From contig JADJHD010000013.1 of the NCBI GenBank assembly GCA_016707705.1, positions 1 to 64,000 on the forward strand: a DNA stretch of 64,000 bases. Direction: 5' to 3'. Below are positions 25,830-35,306 of this stretch, piece after piece. Below the pieces are notes generated by a model, which saw only the letters and a program-made list of their open reading frames with translations, was not told the DNA's origin and did not search any database. Every line of letters begins with the position of its first letter. Within the stretch, counting starts at the first letter, position 1. This DNA comes from Bacteroidales bacterium. GTDB lineage: Bacteria > Bacteroidota > Bacteroidia > Bacteroidales > UBA4417. The translations under genes were made by a program, and so were the position numbers.

Positions 25830-26480
25830 TCAGGCTTTCTTGCCAAATGCAAGGTCACCTGCATCACCAAGGCCAGGAACAATATAACCCTGAGCAGTAA
25901 GTTCATCATCAATGGCACCAACCCAGATTGTTACTCCCTTCTTGGGCATAACCCTCTTGAGGTATTCAATGCCCTGAATGCTTGCAAGTACTGAAACGAG
26001 ATGTGTATGAGCAGGCTTGCCATTTACCAGCAGTTCCTTGTAGGAAGAGAACATTGAATGACCGGTGGCAAGCATTGGATCACTAAGTATCAAAACCTTA
26101 CCATCCAGTTCCGGACATGAAGTATATTCAATCTGCACTGCAAATTCATCATCCTTGCGATGTTCGCGATAAGCTGAAACAAAAGCATTGTCGGCACGAT
26201 CAAAGAAATTCAAAAGGCCCTGATGCAAGGGTAAACCGGCACGCAAAATCGTTCCAAGCACCGGATTTGATTTAAGCATTGGCACCAATGCAGTTCCAAG
26301 GGAAGTAACGATCTCCTTCTCTTCAAATTCCAGTTTTTTACTTATTTCATAAGCAAAAATCTCCCCCAAACGCTCCATATTCCTGCGAAAGCGAAGGCTG
26401 TCAGTTTGAATTGCAGAATCTCTCAATTCAGCGATGAACTGGTTAACAATAGAAACTTGGGTACCCAGGTTAATGACCAT
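25830..26480 (-). CDS. upp: uracil phosphoribosyltransferase
   Basis: 216 residues from ATG 26480 (MVINLGTQVSIVNQFIAELR); an open frame continues 18 codons further but lacks conservation. It makes UMP from uracil and PRPP. The PRPP site is DPMLATGHS, with His where most UPRTs have Gly (DPMLATGGS), and the uracil-binding end GYIVPGLGDAGDLAFG is intact. FRRNMERLGEIFAYEISKKL near the N-terminus is family-typical. Pyrimidine salvage in the cytoplasm. Its downstream gene on the same strand is 280 bp away, so it is probably monocistronic. Confidence 0.93.
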   Translation of the reverse strand: MVINLGTQVSIVNQFIAELRDSAIQTDSLRFRRNMERLGEIFAYEISKKLEFEEKEIVTSLGTALVPMLKSNPVLGTILRAGLPLHQGLLNFFDRADNAFVSAYREHRKDDEFAVQIEYTSCPELDGKVLILSDPMLATGHSMFSSYKELLVNGKPAHTHLVSVLASIQGIEYLKRVMPKKGVTIWVGAIDDELTAQGYIVPGLGDAGDLAFGKKA

Positions 26481-26573
26481 GACCTTGAGATTGAGTTTAA
26501 ATGACCAGGCGAATCCTGACCGACATATTGGCAAATATATCTAATTGCGCTGAGAAACTTTCAGACAGTCAGA

Positions 26574-27521
26574 TTATTTTTTAGACAATTTTCTAAAATG
26601 CTGGTAAAGATTAAGCATCATTTTTGCCGGTGCTGACAATCTGTTTTCCCTTATCCTGACATAGCCAACTTTCCTGGAACCAAAGCTTCCGTAAAATCGC
26701 GCAAGGTTCAAATCATTCGATCCTTCAAAATCAAGTGTAAGAGTTTGTCCGGAATATTCCCGAATAAAACTGTCAATGAGGAAAGGCATGGCTCCCAGTT
26801 CCTTACCCTCTTCCGATACTCCGGAAAACTGCAGAACGGCCTTTTGATGACTGAAAGTCCAGATAAGCCCGGCTGCAAGCTGGTTGTGGCTGTCAAAGAC
26901 TCCCCAAACTTCGCAAATACCCTTGTGAATCAACTGATAAATAAGGCGAAGCAGCAACTTATACTGCACATCCCCAAGTATCTGAATATCCTTACCCCTG
27001 TTGTTCCGAAATAGTTCAACCACATCTTCCGGTCTCACATTGCGCATTAGCGACAGTTGCTTTACCGAATCCTTTTTAAGATTTCGCTTAAGATTGGAAG
27101 AGTAGGCTGATTGAATCAATTCGTATGGACTAATTAAATCAAGTTCCATATTGATCTGCTCTTCCGGATTATGTATTTTTGAATCTACCGGATTGTAGGA
27201 GTTAAGATTTATGTCGATGGTCCTGAAAAATTTAGGGATGGCCGAGATGAATTCTTCAACTTTATCCTTGTATAACTCAGGCATTGAAAATACACCCAAT
27301 TGCTGGGTAAAATAAGGCTGAGATAAATAGCGAATTCCAGCCTTTTCCCAGGATGGCAGGGGCATTATTCTTTGATAATCATCTTCAACCAGGGCCGTCC
27401 ATTCGGGACACACTATGTCAAGATACCAACTGAAGGCTGCAACATTCCCGTTAAAGGATTGCTGTACGCAATGATCCCAAAGGTCAAAATCAATCTCTCC
27501 ATGTTCCAAAAACCGGATCAT
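26574..27521 (-). CDS. FemAB/GNAT-like acyltransferase
   Basis: 315 residues, no signal peptide or membrane helix. The segment from about 135 to 290 follows a GNAT-type acyltransferase pattern as in BioF2/FemAB-like proteins: SSNLKRNLKKDSVKQLSL, then GICEVWGVFDSHNQLAAGLI, ELGAMPFLIDSFIREY and the late strand LDFEGSNDLNLARFYGSFGS. A conserved Bacteroidota family of unknown substrate; it may aminoacylate or acylate a cell-wall or lipid precursor. It lies 79 bp before a polysaccharide deacetylase gene (upstream on the same strand), suggesting a shared envelope or glycan task. Confidence 0.6.
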   Translation of the reverse strand: MIRFLEHGEIDFDLWDHCVQQSFNGNVAAFSWYLDIVCPEWTALVEDDYQRIMPLPSWEKAGIRYLSQPYFTQQLGVFSMPELYKDKVEEFISAIPKFFRTIDINLNSYNPVDSKIHNPEEQINMELDLISPYELIQSAYSSNLKRNLKKDSVKQLSLMRNVRPEDVVELFRNNRGKDIQILGDVQYKLLLRLIYQLIHKGICEVWGVFDSHNQLAAGLIWTFSHQKAVLQFSGVSEEGKELGAMPFLIDSFIREYSGQTLTLDFEGSNDLNLARFYGSFGSRKVGYVRIRENRLSAPAKMMLNLYQHFRKLSKK

Positions 27522-27600
27522 CTGCTACCAGAATTGAAATTAGTAAAATGTTATTGTATTGATAACTATCTTATTGCGAGTGGAGAAAGGAAACTACATT

Positions 27601-28920
27601 TCAGGGTTTAGCCAGTTCGACCGTTTTCTCAAAGACATCAAGCCACCCCCTCCATTCATCCTGGTCATTAAGTGTTTGGTTATGCCAAAGCGGAATAAAC
27701 GTCCCTCCAACTAGTTTTATTTCTCCAATCAAAGAACGAATTGTATCGATGGACTGTCCGGGGGTCAACTGCATGTAATCATGCAAAGTGCCATCCATAA
27801 CGGCGAAGGGATGAATCCTGAGATGAGTCTCCATATCCAGATCAAGGTCATAGAAATTGAACGGGGTACAAATGGAGGCACGAAATCCGGGCTGATCAGG
27901 ATATCCCATCGTAAAATCATCCGTAATCTCCATATTTATCAGGTTACGGTAAGTGATTGGGAATTCCAGTCGGAGAAAATGCTGACGACTTCTTGTAATA
28001 TCCTGATGAAGCACCTTCGATAAACGGCTGATCTCTATTTCCAGTTTCTGAGGATTTTCTCCGGATGCATATGAAGGATGAATTCCTACATCCGAGTAAT
28101 CGGCAATCCATTTTATCAACCTTAAAAACTGTCGGTTATTCACCGGAATATTTTTATCCCTCGGACCATAATCTGCCATCAGAAAAAAGTAGTACGGTCT
28201 GAAATTATGTGTTTTTTGCAGTTTCAGCAGATAATCAAAGGTATCGAAAGGGTCCTTTACCTTATTCATCAACACCAGCAATCTGAGCTTTATCTCACTG
28301 ATGCTGCGTCTTCTGATCGAATTGTAGAAACCACCTAAAGCGCGAGTTATACCTTTATGCTTAAAGGCGTATGCAGCATCAATATCAAAAGAAGGCCTGA
28401 AGGAATAAACCGGTGGTGAAATTTTGACATCCGGAAACTGCCTGCTGATGATTTCTCCAATCTTCAAAGCCCATCGGTTTACCATTGCCTTTTGGAGAAA
28501 TCCCTCCTTGAACGCTTCGCTCTCTCTCGATTGAAATCGTCCATGCTCATCACGAATGTGAGGAAGATATTCCTCATATCTAGAGACAAGGTAAAATGAA
28601 GCTGCAAAAGGGTCAAAAGGAATGATGGCATTTTTTGAACGACAGCCAAAAAAAGCTCTCTCACCTTCAAAATCAATATAGTTCAGCTTCTTCACCGAAA
28701 TCCCGGATTCAAAAAGCAGATCATGAGCCTCAAAATAGAGCTCACTTTCATCAACAGCAACCCCATAGGAAAACTTCGCTGATTTGAAACCGGCAAATTC
28801 AGTTTTATCCTGTGTTATTCTGACATCCAAACCCAATAATTCCCCCAAAATGAGCCTAAATGCATAGCTTATCCTGTTTGAGGGTTTCCTGGTAAGAACT
28901 AATATTGGTGAAGGCTTCAA
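27601..28920 (-). CDS. polysaccharide deacetylase family protein (NodB-like)
   Basis: 439 residues without a signal peptide. The first 140 residues form a separate N-terminal domain common in Bacteroidota relatives (NAIIPFDPFAASFYLVSRYEE stretch). The C-terminal part is NodB-like: PSFDIDAAYAFKHKG holds the catalytic Asp pair, DVGIHPSYASG a metal-ligand His, and DFTMGYPDQPGFRAS and TFIPLWHNQTL the remaining strand motifs. Related proteins deacetylate N-acetylated sugars in surface polysaccharides. The cytoplasmic location suggests a nucleotide- or lipid-linked precursor, which is inference. 283 bp of AT-rich sequence separate it from the divergent dnaX. Confidence 0.78.
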   Translation of the reverse strand: MKPSPILVLTRKPSNRISYAFRLILGELLGLDVRITQDKTEFAGFKSAKFSYGVAVDESELYFEAHDLLFESGISVKKLNYIDFEGERAFFGCRSKNAIIPFDPFAASFYLVSRYEEYLPHIRDEHGRFQSRESEAFKEGFLQKAMVNRWALKIGEIISRQFPDVKISPPVYSFRPSFDIDAAYAFKHKGITRALGGFYNSIRRRSISEIKLRLLVLMNKVKDPFDTFDYLLKLQKTHNFRPYYFFLMADYGPRDKNIPVNNRQFLRLIKWIADYSDVGIHPSYASGENPQKLEIEISRLSKVLHQDITRSRQHFLRLEFPITYRNLINMEITDDFTMGYPDQPGFRASICTPFNFYDLDLDMETHLRIHPFAVMDGTLHDYMQLTPGQSIDTIRSLIGEIKLVGGTFIPLWHNQTLNDQDEWRGWLDVFEKTVELAKP

Positions 28921-29155
28921 TTAAATTGGATTTCTACAAAAATAGAGTATTCCTTGATATTATGGATATCCGGACTCTCATCCATACGCTGGAATTACAG
29001 CTATTTTATGCCAATTCTACTCAAGACCTTACTTGATATACTCAGGATGTTTTGATCCGATTGAAAAAAATAAACCAGCATCAATTCAAAATCAAAACCT
29101 TTCCACCGAAATATGCTATTTTTGGTGTTCATTCCATCTCTGAAGCAGTAAATTA

Positions 29156-29163
29156 TATATTTG
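29156..29163 (+). promoter_or_regulatory. candidate -7 element for dnaX
   Basis: TATATTTG matches TAnnTTTG, 41 bp before the dnaX ATG. A second match, TATTTTTG, lies at 29117-29124. Neither has a good -33 partner. Confidence 0.35.
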
Positions 29164-29203
29164 CTTCATAATCAGGATATTCAGTAAAGAAGGAGCATTG
29201 AAC

Positions 29204-31111
29204 ATGGAGAATTTTGTAGTTTCAGCAAGAAAATACAGGCCGGCAACATTTGATATGGTTGTAGGGCAGATATCTATCACCAACACCCTGAAAAATGCCA
29301 TTCGGAATAACCAGCTTGCACAGGCTTTTTTGTTCTGCGGACCCAGGGGTGTTGGCAAAACAACCTGTGCACGTATTCTTGCCAAAACTATAAATTGTGA
29401 GAGACCAACCGAAAATATAGAACCTTGCAATGAATGTACATCATGTACAACCTTCAATGAATCTTCATCTTTCAACATTCATGAGCTGGATGCAGCCTCC
29501 AACAATTCTGTTGATGATATCCGCAATCTTGTCGACCAGGTGCGAATCCCGCCACAAATGGGAAGGTATAAAGTATATATCATCGATGAAGTTCACATGC
29601 TTTCATCTGCTGCTTTCAATGCCTTTCTGAAGACTCTTGAAGAACCTCCGGCATACGCAAAGTTCATACTGGCAACCACTGAAAAGCACAAGATCATCCC
29701 AACCATCCTTTCCCGTTGTCAGATTTTCGATTTTAAAAGAATTACAATTCAGGATATTGCGTCACACTTATCCTATGTGGCACAAAAGGAAAATGTAGCC
29801 GCTGATCCTGAAGCATTGCATATCATTGCACAAAAAGCTGATGGTGCTTTAAGGGATGCCTTGTCGGTATTTGATCAGATGGTGAATCTTGGAAACAGGA
29901 CAATAAGCCGTGAACTCGTTCTTGAGAATTTGAACGTGCTTGACCACGACTACTATTTCAGGATGGTGGACCATATGTTGAGGGGAAATATCCAAGGCAC
30001 TTTGCTGATTTTGAACGAGATCATTGAAAAGGGCTTTGATGGCCAGAATTTTATCACCGGACTTGGCGAACATCTCAGAAATGTTCTGATGTGCGTTGAT
30101 GCTTCAACTTCCAGGCTACTGGATTCAAGCGACAGCGTAAAGGAAAAGTTTGTGCAGCAAGCCAAATCCTCGCCCCTGCTCTTCCTGATAGATGCTTTGG
30201 AAATCTGTAATAAATGTGATGTAAACTACCGCACTTCCAATCATAAGAGACTGACTCTGGAAGTCGCACTTATTCAAATCTGTCAGGCAGGTAAGCCAGT
30301 TCCTTTTGAAGCAAAGGACCTGCCACCTGTTCCGCCTGCAGTTTCTGAGGTAAAACCCGAGGTGAAAACTGTGGAATCAGCTCCCTCGGCTGCAACACCG
30401 GTATCTGTTGTACCACCTCCGGCTGTGGCTGAATCTGTTCAATCAGCAGCAATGCCTGTGACTGCAGTTCCGGCTGCTCCTGTTTCAGAACCAGAAGTTC
30501 AACCTTCAACAGTTACTGTTGAAACAGTCCCTGAAAAGTCTGAACCATTGCCGGTTGTTTCAAAACCAGAGCCTGTTGCTGAAACAAAGTCCATCGCAAA
30601 CCCTGAGCCTCAGTCCTCATCTGCCGAAACACTTGATAAGTTTCCGGCTGCCAGTGTGCATTCGATCAGGGATATACTTTCACAGGGAGCCAATGTAGCA
30701 CCAAAACAAGAAAGCAAAGGTCCGGCTGAGGCCAGAAAAGAACTTTTTGACCATGATAAGCTGTTGACGGCCATTAACAAGTATGCTGAAAAGATTCAGG
30801 ATCATTCTTCCATGCTTTTTACGGCTCTCACTGCACATCAGCCGCAGTTCAAGGCACCCTTCGGAATAAGGTTAACACTGGATAATGCTATACTTCAAAA
30901 GGAAGTGAATGATGCTTGGATTGAGCTGATGGCATTTCTAAAGGAGGAACTCCAAAATGACCTGATTGAGATGGAAACAGAAATTAATACTCAACCTATT
31001 GACACAAAGAGGTTCCTCAGCGATAAGGATAAACTGGATGCCATGAAGCTGAAAAATCCGAATATCGCTGCCCTCTCCGACCAGCTCAATCTTGAACTGG
31101 ACGTTTCCTGA
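29204..31111 (+). CDS. dnaX: DNA polymerase III subunit gamma/tau
   Basis: 635 residues from ATG 29204; AAGGAG 8 bp upstream supports this over the TTG at 29198. The clamp-loader AAA+ module is complete: Walker A GPRGVGKTT (about 46-54), a zinc-binding set CERPTENIEPCNECTSC, Walker B YIIDEVHMLS, and the sensor/arginine-finger motifs TTEKHKIIPTILSRCQIF. Domain III follows (about 220-370). Residues about 375-490 are a long Pro/Val/Ala/Glu-rich linker, then a C-terminal tau-like domain (about 510-635) that would contact polymerase alpha. No clear slippery sequence for making a short gamma form was found. It loads the beta clamp at the replication fork. Confidence 0.95.
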   Translation: MENFVVSARKYRPATFDMVVGQISITNTLKNAIRNNQLAQAFLFCGPRGVGKTTCARILAKTINCERPTENIEPCNECTSCTTFNESSSFNIHELDAASNNSVDDIRNLVDQVRIPPQMGRYKVYIIDEVHMLSSAAFNAFLKTLEEPPAYAKFILATTEKHKIIPTILSRCQIFDFKRITIQDIASHLSYVAQKENVAADPEALHIIAQKADGALRDALSVFDQMVNLGNRTISRELVLENLNVLDHDYYFRMVDHMLRGNIQGTLLILNEIIEKGFDGQNFITGLGEHLRNVLMCVDASTSRLLDSSDSVKEKFVQQAKSSPLLFLIDALEICNKCDVNYRTSNHKRLTLEVALIQICQAGKPVPFEAKDLPPVPPAVSEVKPEVKTVESAPSAATPVSVVPPPAVAESVQSAAMPVTAVPAAPVSEPEVQPSTVTVETVPEKSEPLPVVSKPEPVAETKSIANPEPQSSSAETLDKFPAASVHSIRDILSQGANVAPKQESKGPAEARKELFDHDKLLTAINKYAEKIQDHSSMLFTALTAHQPQFKAPFGIRLTLDNAILQKEVNDAWIELMAFLKEELQNDLIEMETEINTQPIDTKRFLSDKDKLDAMKLKNPNIAALSDQLNLELDVS

Positions 31112-31201
31112 TGGCTTATAGCAGTTCTCCGGATGCGTGCCGCATTCTCCATGAATGCAACATAATCTGAAGAAATTGAAGTTAATATCTAAGATTTTAC
31201 T

Positions 31202-32119
31202 ATGAAGCCCAGGGTATTTGCAATAGGTGAGACCTTGCTTGACATCATCTTCGAAAATGGCAATGTAATTAATTCAGTGCCTGGCGGCTCAGTATTAAAT
31301 CTTGCTGTTTCACTTGGAAGAACTGGATTAGACGTTGAACTGATAAGTGAATTTGGTTCTGACCCGGTTGGACAAATAATCAGGAACTTCCTTCTGGAAA
31401 ATAATGTTGACACCAAATGGAGTCATATACATGAAAATCACCGCTCTACCCTGGCTCTTGCATTCCTGGATGAAAACAGGAATGCTTCGTATAGCTTCTA
31501 CCACGACAGCATAAAAGAAATCAAGGAAATAGCTGTTCCTGATTTCAAATCCAATGATATTCTTGCTTTCGGATCAACTTATTCAATAAAACCGGAAAGA
31601 AGAGATTACCTTACAACCATTCTGAATGCTGCAAAAAATGCAGGAACAAGGATTCTCTATGATCCAAATATCCGGGCTGGTCAAAAGTCGTTGAATTCAG
31701 AATTAAGGGAAAACATCAGGCAGAACATGGCAATTTCAACCCTGGTCAAAGGATCGGATGAGGATTTTCTCAGTATCTTCGGAGCGGACTTCAATTCTAC
31801 GCTTAAGGAGATTAACGGTTATTGCAGAAATTTCATCATAACTTCCGGAAGGAAAGATGTTTTGTTGTGCAGTAATGGAAGATACCAAACATTGGGAGTA
31901 CCTGAAATCAAACCAGTCTCTACCATAGGAGCTGGTGACAATTTCTCTGCAGGAATAATTTATGGCTGGGCTCAAAGCAATAATTCCGCAGGAACGGATT
32001 CAATACTTTCTGCTGGATCTTTGGAAAAACTTGGGAAATATGGTCTGGCTTTCTCGAGAGAAGTATGTTTAAGCATGGAAAACTCTGTCCCCGTTGGATT
32101 CACACCATTAATCCCATAA
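31202..32119 (+). CDS. PfkB-family sugar kinase (fructokinase-like)
   Basis: 305 residues, ribokinase fold. It starts with IGETLLDIIFENGNV and the substrate-lid segment VPGGSVLNLAVSLGRTG, followed by ISEFGSDPVG. The catalytic motif is GAGDNFSAGIIYG, with Asp246 the general base. ATP-dependent phosphorylation of a sugar, probably fructose or a related ketose by resemblance, though PfkB enzymes are hard to tell apart. The downstream acyltransferase gene starts 17 bp after its stop, so they are probably co-transcribed without an obvious functional link. Confidence 0.85.
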   Translation: MKPRVFAIGETLLDIIFENGNVINSVPGGSVLNLAVSLGRTGLDVELISEFGSDPVGQIIRNFLLENNVDTKWSHIHENHRSTLALAFLDENRNASYSFYHDSIKEIKEIAVPDFKSNDILAFGSTYSIKPERRDYLTTILNAAKNAGTRILYDPNIRAGQKSLNSELRENIRQNMAISTLVKGSDEDFLSIFGADFNSTLKEINGYCRNFIITSGRKDVLLCSNGRYQTLGVPEIKPVSTIGAGDNFSAGIIYGWAQSNNSAGTDSILSAGSLEKLGKYGLAFSREVCLSMENSVPVGFTPLIP

Positions 32120-32136
32120 AAAGCTTAGCACAAATC

Positions 32137-32694
32137 ATGAGACGATTCATAGCAAGAAACATACTGCGTTTATTTGGCTGGAAAATTATCGGTAGCCCTC
32201 CCGCCACCGAGAAAAAGTATATCGTGATCATGGCCCCGCATACATCCAACTGGGATTTCATTATAGGCTGGTTTGGATTTGCAGCATTGGGATTGCATTC
32301 AAAGTATCTCATCAAAAAGGAAGCATTCTTCTTTCCTTTGGGTGGACTGGTCAAAATGATGGGAGGCATTCCCGTTGACCGGACAAATAGCAGAAATGTT
32401 GCGGTGCAGATCAGCAATCTTTTCAGGGAGCAGGAAAGTCTAATTATCACTATCACACCCGAAGGGACACGAAGACTTAACAATAACTGGAAGAAAGGCT
32501 TCTATCACATTGCCCGTCACGCTGATATCCCGATAATTCTTGGATTCCTTGACTATAAAACAAAACAGGGCGGACTTGGACCATTGGTATATCTAACTGG
32601 TGATATTGACTCTGACATGAAGACAATCGAGCAGTTTTACAGGGATAAAACTGCCAGATTCCCTGAATTCTTCAATCTTACACCATCAAAGTAA
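32137..32694 (+). CDS. PlsC-like glycerolipid acyltransferase
   Basis: 185 residues from ATG 32137 (MRRFIARNILRLFGWKIIG); a longer frame overlaps the kinase gene and is unlikely. It has the acyltransferase block I APHTSNWDF (His-x4-Asp), block II-like KKEAFFFPLGGLVKMMGGIPVDR, and block III TPEGTRR. Such proteins acylate lysophosphatidic acid or related lipids at the membrane; the short size and the HTSNWD form match a subgroup whose exact substrate is not known. A hydrophobic patch near residues 45-60 could anchor it to the membrane. Confidence 0.82.
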   Translation: MRRFIARNILRLFGWKIIGSPPATEKKYIVIMAPHTSNWDFIIGWFGFAALGLHSKYLIKKEAFFFPLGGLVKMMGGIPVDRTNSRNVAVQISNLFREQESLIITITPEGTRRLNNNWKKGFYHIARHADIPIILGFLDYKTKQGGLGPLVYLTGDIDSDMKTIEQFYRDKTARFPEFFNLTPSK

Positions 32695-32728
32695 TAGAAT
32701 TCCTGATAATACAGTTTGATAATCCTGT

Positions 32729-32736
32729 TACCTTTG
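32729..32736 (+). promoter_or_regulatory. candidate -7 element for the UDP-sugar dehydrogenase gene
   Basis: TACCTTTG is identical to the tRNA-Glu -7 element and lies 64 bp before the ATG at 32801. A TTTG at 32715-32718 is only 10 bp upstream, too close for a normal -33. Confidence 0.45.
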
Positions 32737-32800
32737 CAGGAAAAGAGACATTAATCCATAAATATTTTATTCCGAAATATATTCCTCAAATAGTTAAAGT

Positions 32801-34063
32801 ATGAATGACATCAGAATTGCCATTATTGGTCTAGGTTATGTAGGACTTCCTCTCGCTGTAGAATTCGGACGCAAGCTTCCGGTTGTTGGTTTCGATATCA
32901 ATCTGCAGAGGATCAATGAATTGAGAAGCGGAAAAGACCATACTCTTGAAACATCGCCTGATGATCTGGCTGCAGCTCACCACCTTACTTATACGACAAA
33001 TATCGAGGATCTGAAAACCTGCAATTACTTCATAGTAACAGTTCCAACACCCATTGATAAATATAAAAGACCAGACCTTACCCCACTGATCAAGGCATCT
33101 GAAACTGTCGGAAAAGCCCTGAAAGTTGGTGATATTGTCATTTATGAATCAACAGTCTATCCCGGAGCTACAGAAGAAGAATGTGTACCTGTGCTTGAAA
33201 AATTCAGCGGACTAAAATACAATACAGATTTCTATTGCGGTTACTCACCTGAGCGCATCAATCCGGGTGACAAGGTTCATACTGTAACAAAAATCCTGAA
33301 AGTCACTTCAGGATCCACTCCCGAAGTTGCCAAAAAAGTAGATGATCTCTACAAGCAAATTATTGTTGCCGGCACCCATCTTGCCTCAAGCATCAAGGTC
33401 GCTGAAGCTGCCAAAGTTATTGAGAACTCACAGCGTGATATCAATATTGCCTTCGTTAACGAACTGGCATTGATCTTCAATAAACTGGATATCGATACTC
33501 ATGAAGTTCTGAAAGCAGCCGGCACTAAGTGGAATTTCCTCCCATTCAGTCCAGGTCTGGTTGGCGGACATTGCATCGGTGTTGACCCTTACTATCTTAC
33601 TCACAAGGCACAGGAAGTTGGATACAATCCGGAAATAATTCTTGCAGGCCGCCGCCTTAATGACAATATGGGTTTCTATGCTGCCAGCAGAACCATCAAA
33701 CTGATGATTCAGAAAGGCCATACCATCGCCGGAAGTAAGGTACTTGTACTTGGAATCACCTTTAAGGAAAATTGCCCTGATATCAGAAACTCAAGGGTAA
33801 TAGACGTTATTGCTGAACTTCAGGACTTTGGTTGTGAAGTTGAAGTCTTTGATCCATGGGCTGATGCTAAAGAAGTTAAACATGAGTATGGCGTTGATTT
33901 AATCAATGAACTCAGTTTCAATCATCAGTATGCCGGCATCGTTTTTGCCGTTGCACACAATGAATTCCGCGAACTTGACTTAGCAAGCCTTAAAGGCCCA
34001 AATACAGTTATTTTCGACATAAAGGGCGTGGTTTCAAAAGACATGGTGGACGGCAGGTTGTAA
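32801..34063 (+). CDS. UDP-N-acetylhexosamine/UDP-sugar 6-dehydrogenase (TviB/WbpO-like)
   Basis: 420 residues, full length. The N-terminal Rossmann fold has IAIIGLGYVGLPLAVEFG; VPTPIDKYKRPDL and ESTVYPGATEE follow. The catalytic nucleophile is Cys258 in GGHCIGVDPYYL, and the C-terminal UDP-binding domain has LGITFKENCPDIRNS. It oxidises C6 of a UDP-sugar to the uronate in two NAD-dependent steps. The sequence GLVGGHCIGVDPYYLTHKA with the GITFKEN motif is more like the UDP-N-acetylgalactosamine/glucosamine dehydrogenases of capsule pathways than UDP-glucose dehydrogenase. It stands alone here; the epimerase at 7.1 kb may act in the same route. Confidence 0.88.
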   Translation: MNDIRIAIIGLGYVGLPLAVEFGRKLPVVGFDINLQRINELRSGKDHTLETSPDDLAAAHHLTYTTNIEDLKTCNYFIVTVPTPIDKYKRPDLTPLIKASETVGKALKVGDIVIYESTVYPGATEEECVPVLEKFSGLKYNTDFYCGYSPERINPGDKVHTVTKILKVTSGSTPEVAKKVDDLYKQIIVAGTHLASSIKVAEAAKVIENSQRDINIAFVNELALIFNKLDIDTHEVLKAAGTKWNFLPFSPGLVGGHCIGVDPYYLTHKAQEVGYNPEIILAGRRLNDNMGFYAASRTIKLMIQKGHTIAGSKVLVLGITFKENCPDIRNSRVIDVIAELQDFGCEVEVFDPWADAKEVKHEYGVDLINELSFNHQYAGIVFAVAHNEFRELDLASLKGPNTVIFDIKGVVSKDMVDGRL

Positions 34064-34152
34064 TAGCTGCCTGAAAGATTATCCTGTACAGTTGTTCTCT
34101 TCTTTTCCTGTCTGAAATATTCAGTTAAGGTATCATTTCACTGGGATTGAGC

Positions 34153-34180
34153 TTGGTTTAAGCCAAACTCACTACTTTTG
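34153..34180 (+). promoter_or_regulatory. promoter of the methyltransferase gene
   Basis: TTG at 34153-34155 and TACTTTTG at 34173-34180, spacer 17 bp. A small hairpin GTGTC/GACAC with four T follows at 34183-34201 in the leader. Confidence 0.55.
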
Positions 34181-34226
34181 AGGTGTCCATTAGACACTTT
34201 TGATAGCCATACAACTGAATTTCTCT

Positions 34227-35120
34227 ATGAGCACAGCATCCCTAATTTTACGGACTCCCCTGCATTGGCAAGATTATGAGCTGATTGATTCCGGAAATTT
34301 CATGAAACTGGAACGTTTCGGGAAATACATCCTCATGAGACCTGAACCTCAGGCTGTCTGGAATCCTTCACTATCAGAAGCCGAATGGGAAAAAAGTTGC
34401 CACGCATTTTTCAGAATAGAAAAAAATGATCCTGAAAAAGGGAAATGGATCTTAAAGAAAGGCATGCCTGAACAATGGTGGATTCAATATAAGAATGAGC
34501 AGTTATCTATTCGTTTCCGGCTTGGACTCACTGCATTCAGGCATATTGGAGTATTTCCCGAGCAATCTGATAATTGGGATTATATCTTTCAGCAAGTCAG
34601 CAATTGCCCAGTTAAGTCTCCAAGAGTTCTGAACCTTTTCGCTTATACCGGAGGAGCCTCTCTTGCAGCAAAAGCTGCTGGTGCAGATATCACTCATGTA
34701 GATTCAGTGAAACCTGTTATAGGATGGTCGCGTGAAAATATGGAGGGTAGCGAGTTGAAAGATATCAGATGGGTTGTGGAAGATGCGTTGAAATTTGTAA
34801 AGAGAGAAGTACGCAGGGGAAGCGTTTATAACGGCATAATACTTGACCCTCCAGCCTATGGGCGCGGTGCGGATGGTGAAAAATGGGTTCTGGAAGAGAA
34901 TATAAATGAGATGATTAATCTGTGCAGCCAACTGCTGGCCAAGGAAAATGCCTTCTTCATCCTCAATATGTATTCTATTGGATTTTCGGCCCTGGTTGGC
35001 GACAATCTTCTCTGCTCCTACTTCGATCATTTCAAGGAAAAGGAAAGTGGTGAACTCTATATTCAGGATGGCTATAAGAAAAGACTCCCATTAGGCACCT
35101 TTGTGAGGTTCACTGTTTAA
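34227..35120 (+). CDS. class I SAM-dependent RNA methyltransferase (RlmI/RlmK-like)
   Basis: 297 residues from ATG 34227; a TTG nine codons upstream is less likely. The Rossmann methyltransferase core has motif I VLNLFAYTGGASLAAKAAG, motif II THVDSVKPVIGWSREN and motif IV IILDPPAYGRG, the DPPxxGRG form found in rRNA methyltransferases of the RlmI/RlmK group. The N-terminal 110 residues are a beta-rich domain specific to the subgroup (VWNPSLSEAEWEKSCHAFF). Substrate is probably rRNA; no PUA domain is apparent. Monocistronic with its own promoter. Confidence 0.8.
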   Translation: MSTASLILRTPLHWQDYELIDSGNFMKLERFGKYILMRPEPQAVWNPSLSEAEWEKSCHAFFRIEKNDPEKGKWILKKGMPEQWWIQYKNEQLSIRFRLGLTAFRHIGVFPEQSDNWDYIFQQVSNCPVKSPRVLNLFAYTGGASLAAKAAGADITHVDSVKPVIGWSRENMEGSELKDIRWVVEDALKFVKREVRRGSVYNGIILDPPAYGRGADGEKWVLEENINEMINLCSQLLAKENAFFILNMYSIGFSALVGDNLLCSYFDHFKEKESGELYIQDGYKKRLPLGTFVRFTV

Positions 35121-35306
35121 ACCGCAGCCTCCGCATTCACTTCAGGCATTATTCAGCAACGTTGAAATACTGACTGTCTCAACCCAACTTGCCAAAGCCT
35201 TCAAACCACTTAATCACTTCACGATAAAAATCCTTTTCTGATCTGGATTGTTATCAGAATATTGCAGCATTTAACAGATAACCGAACATCAGCCACATTA
35301 GGTAAA

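Noticed and set aside
29204..31111. Programmed frameshift in dnaX producing a short gamma subunit
   Set aside because: No A AAA AAG-type slippery site with a following hairpin was found near the end of the ATPase domains.
34183..34201. Hairpin GTGTC/GACAC with four T as an attenuator before the methyltransferase gene
   Set aside because: The stem is only 5 bp and the T run is short; not enough to support a regulatory call.
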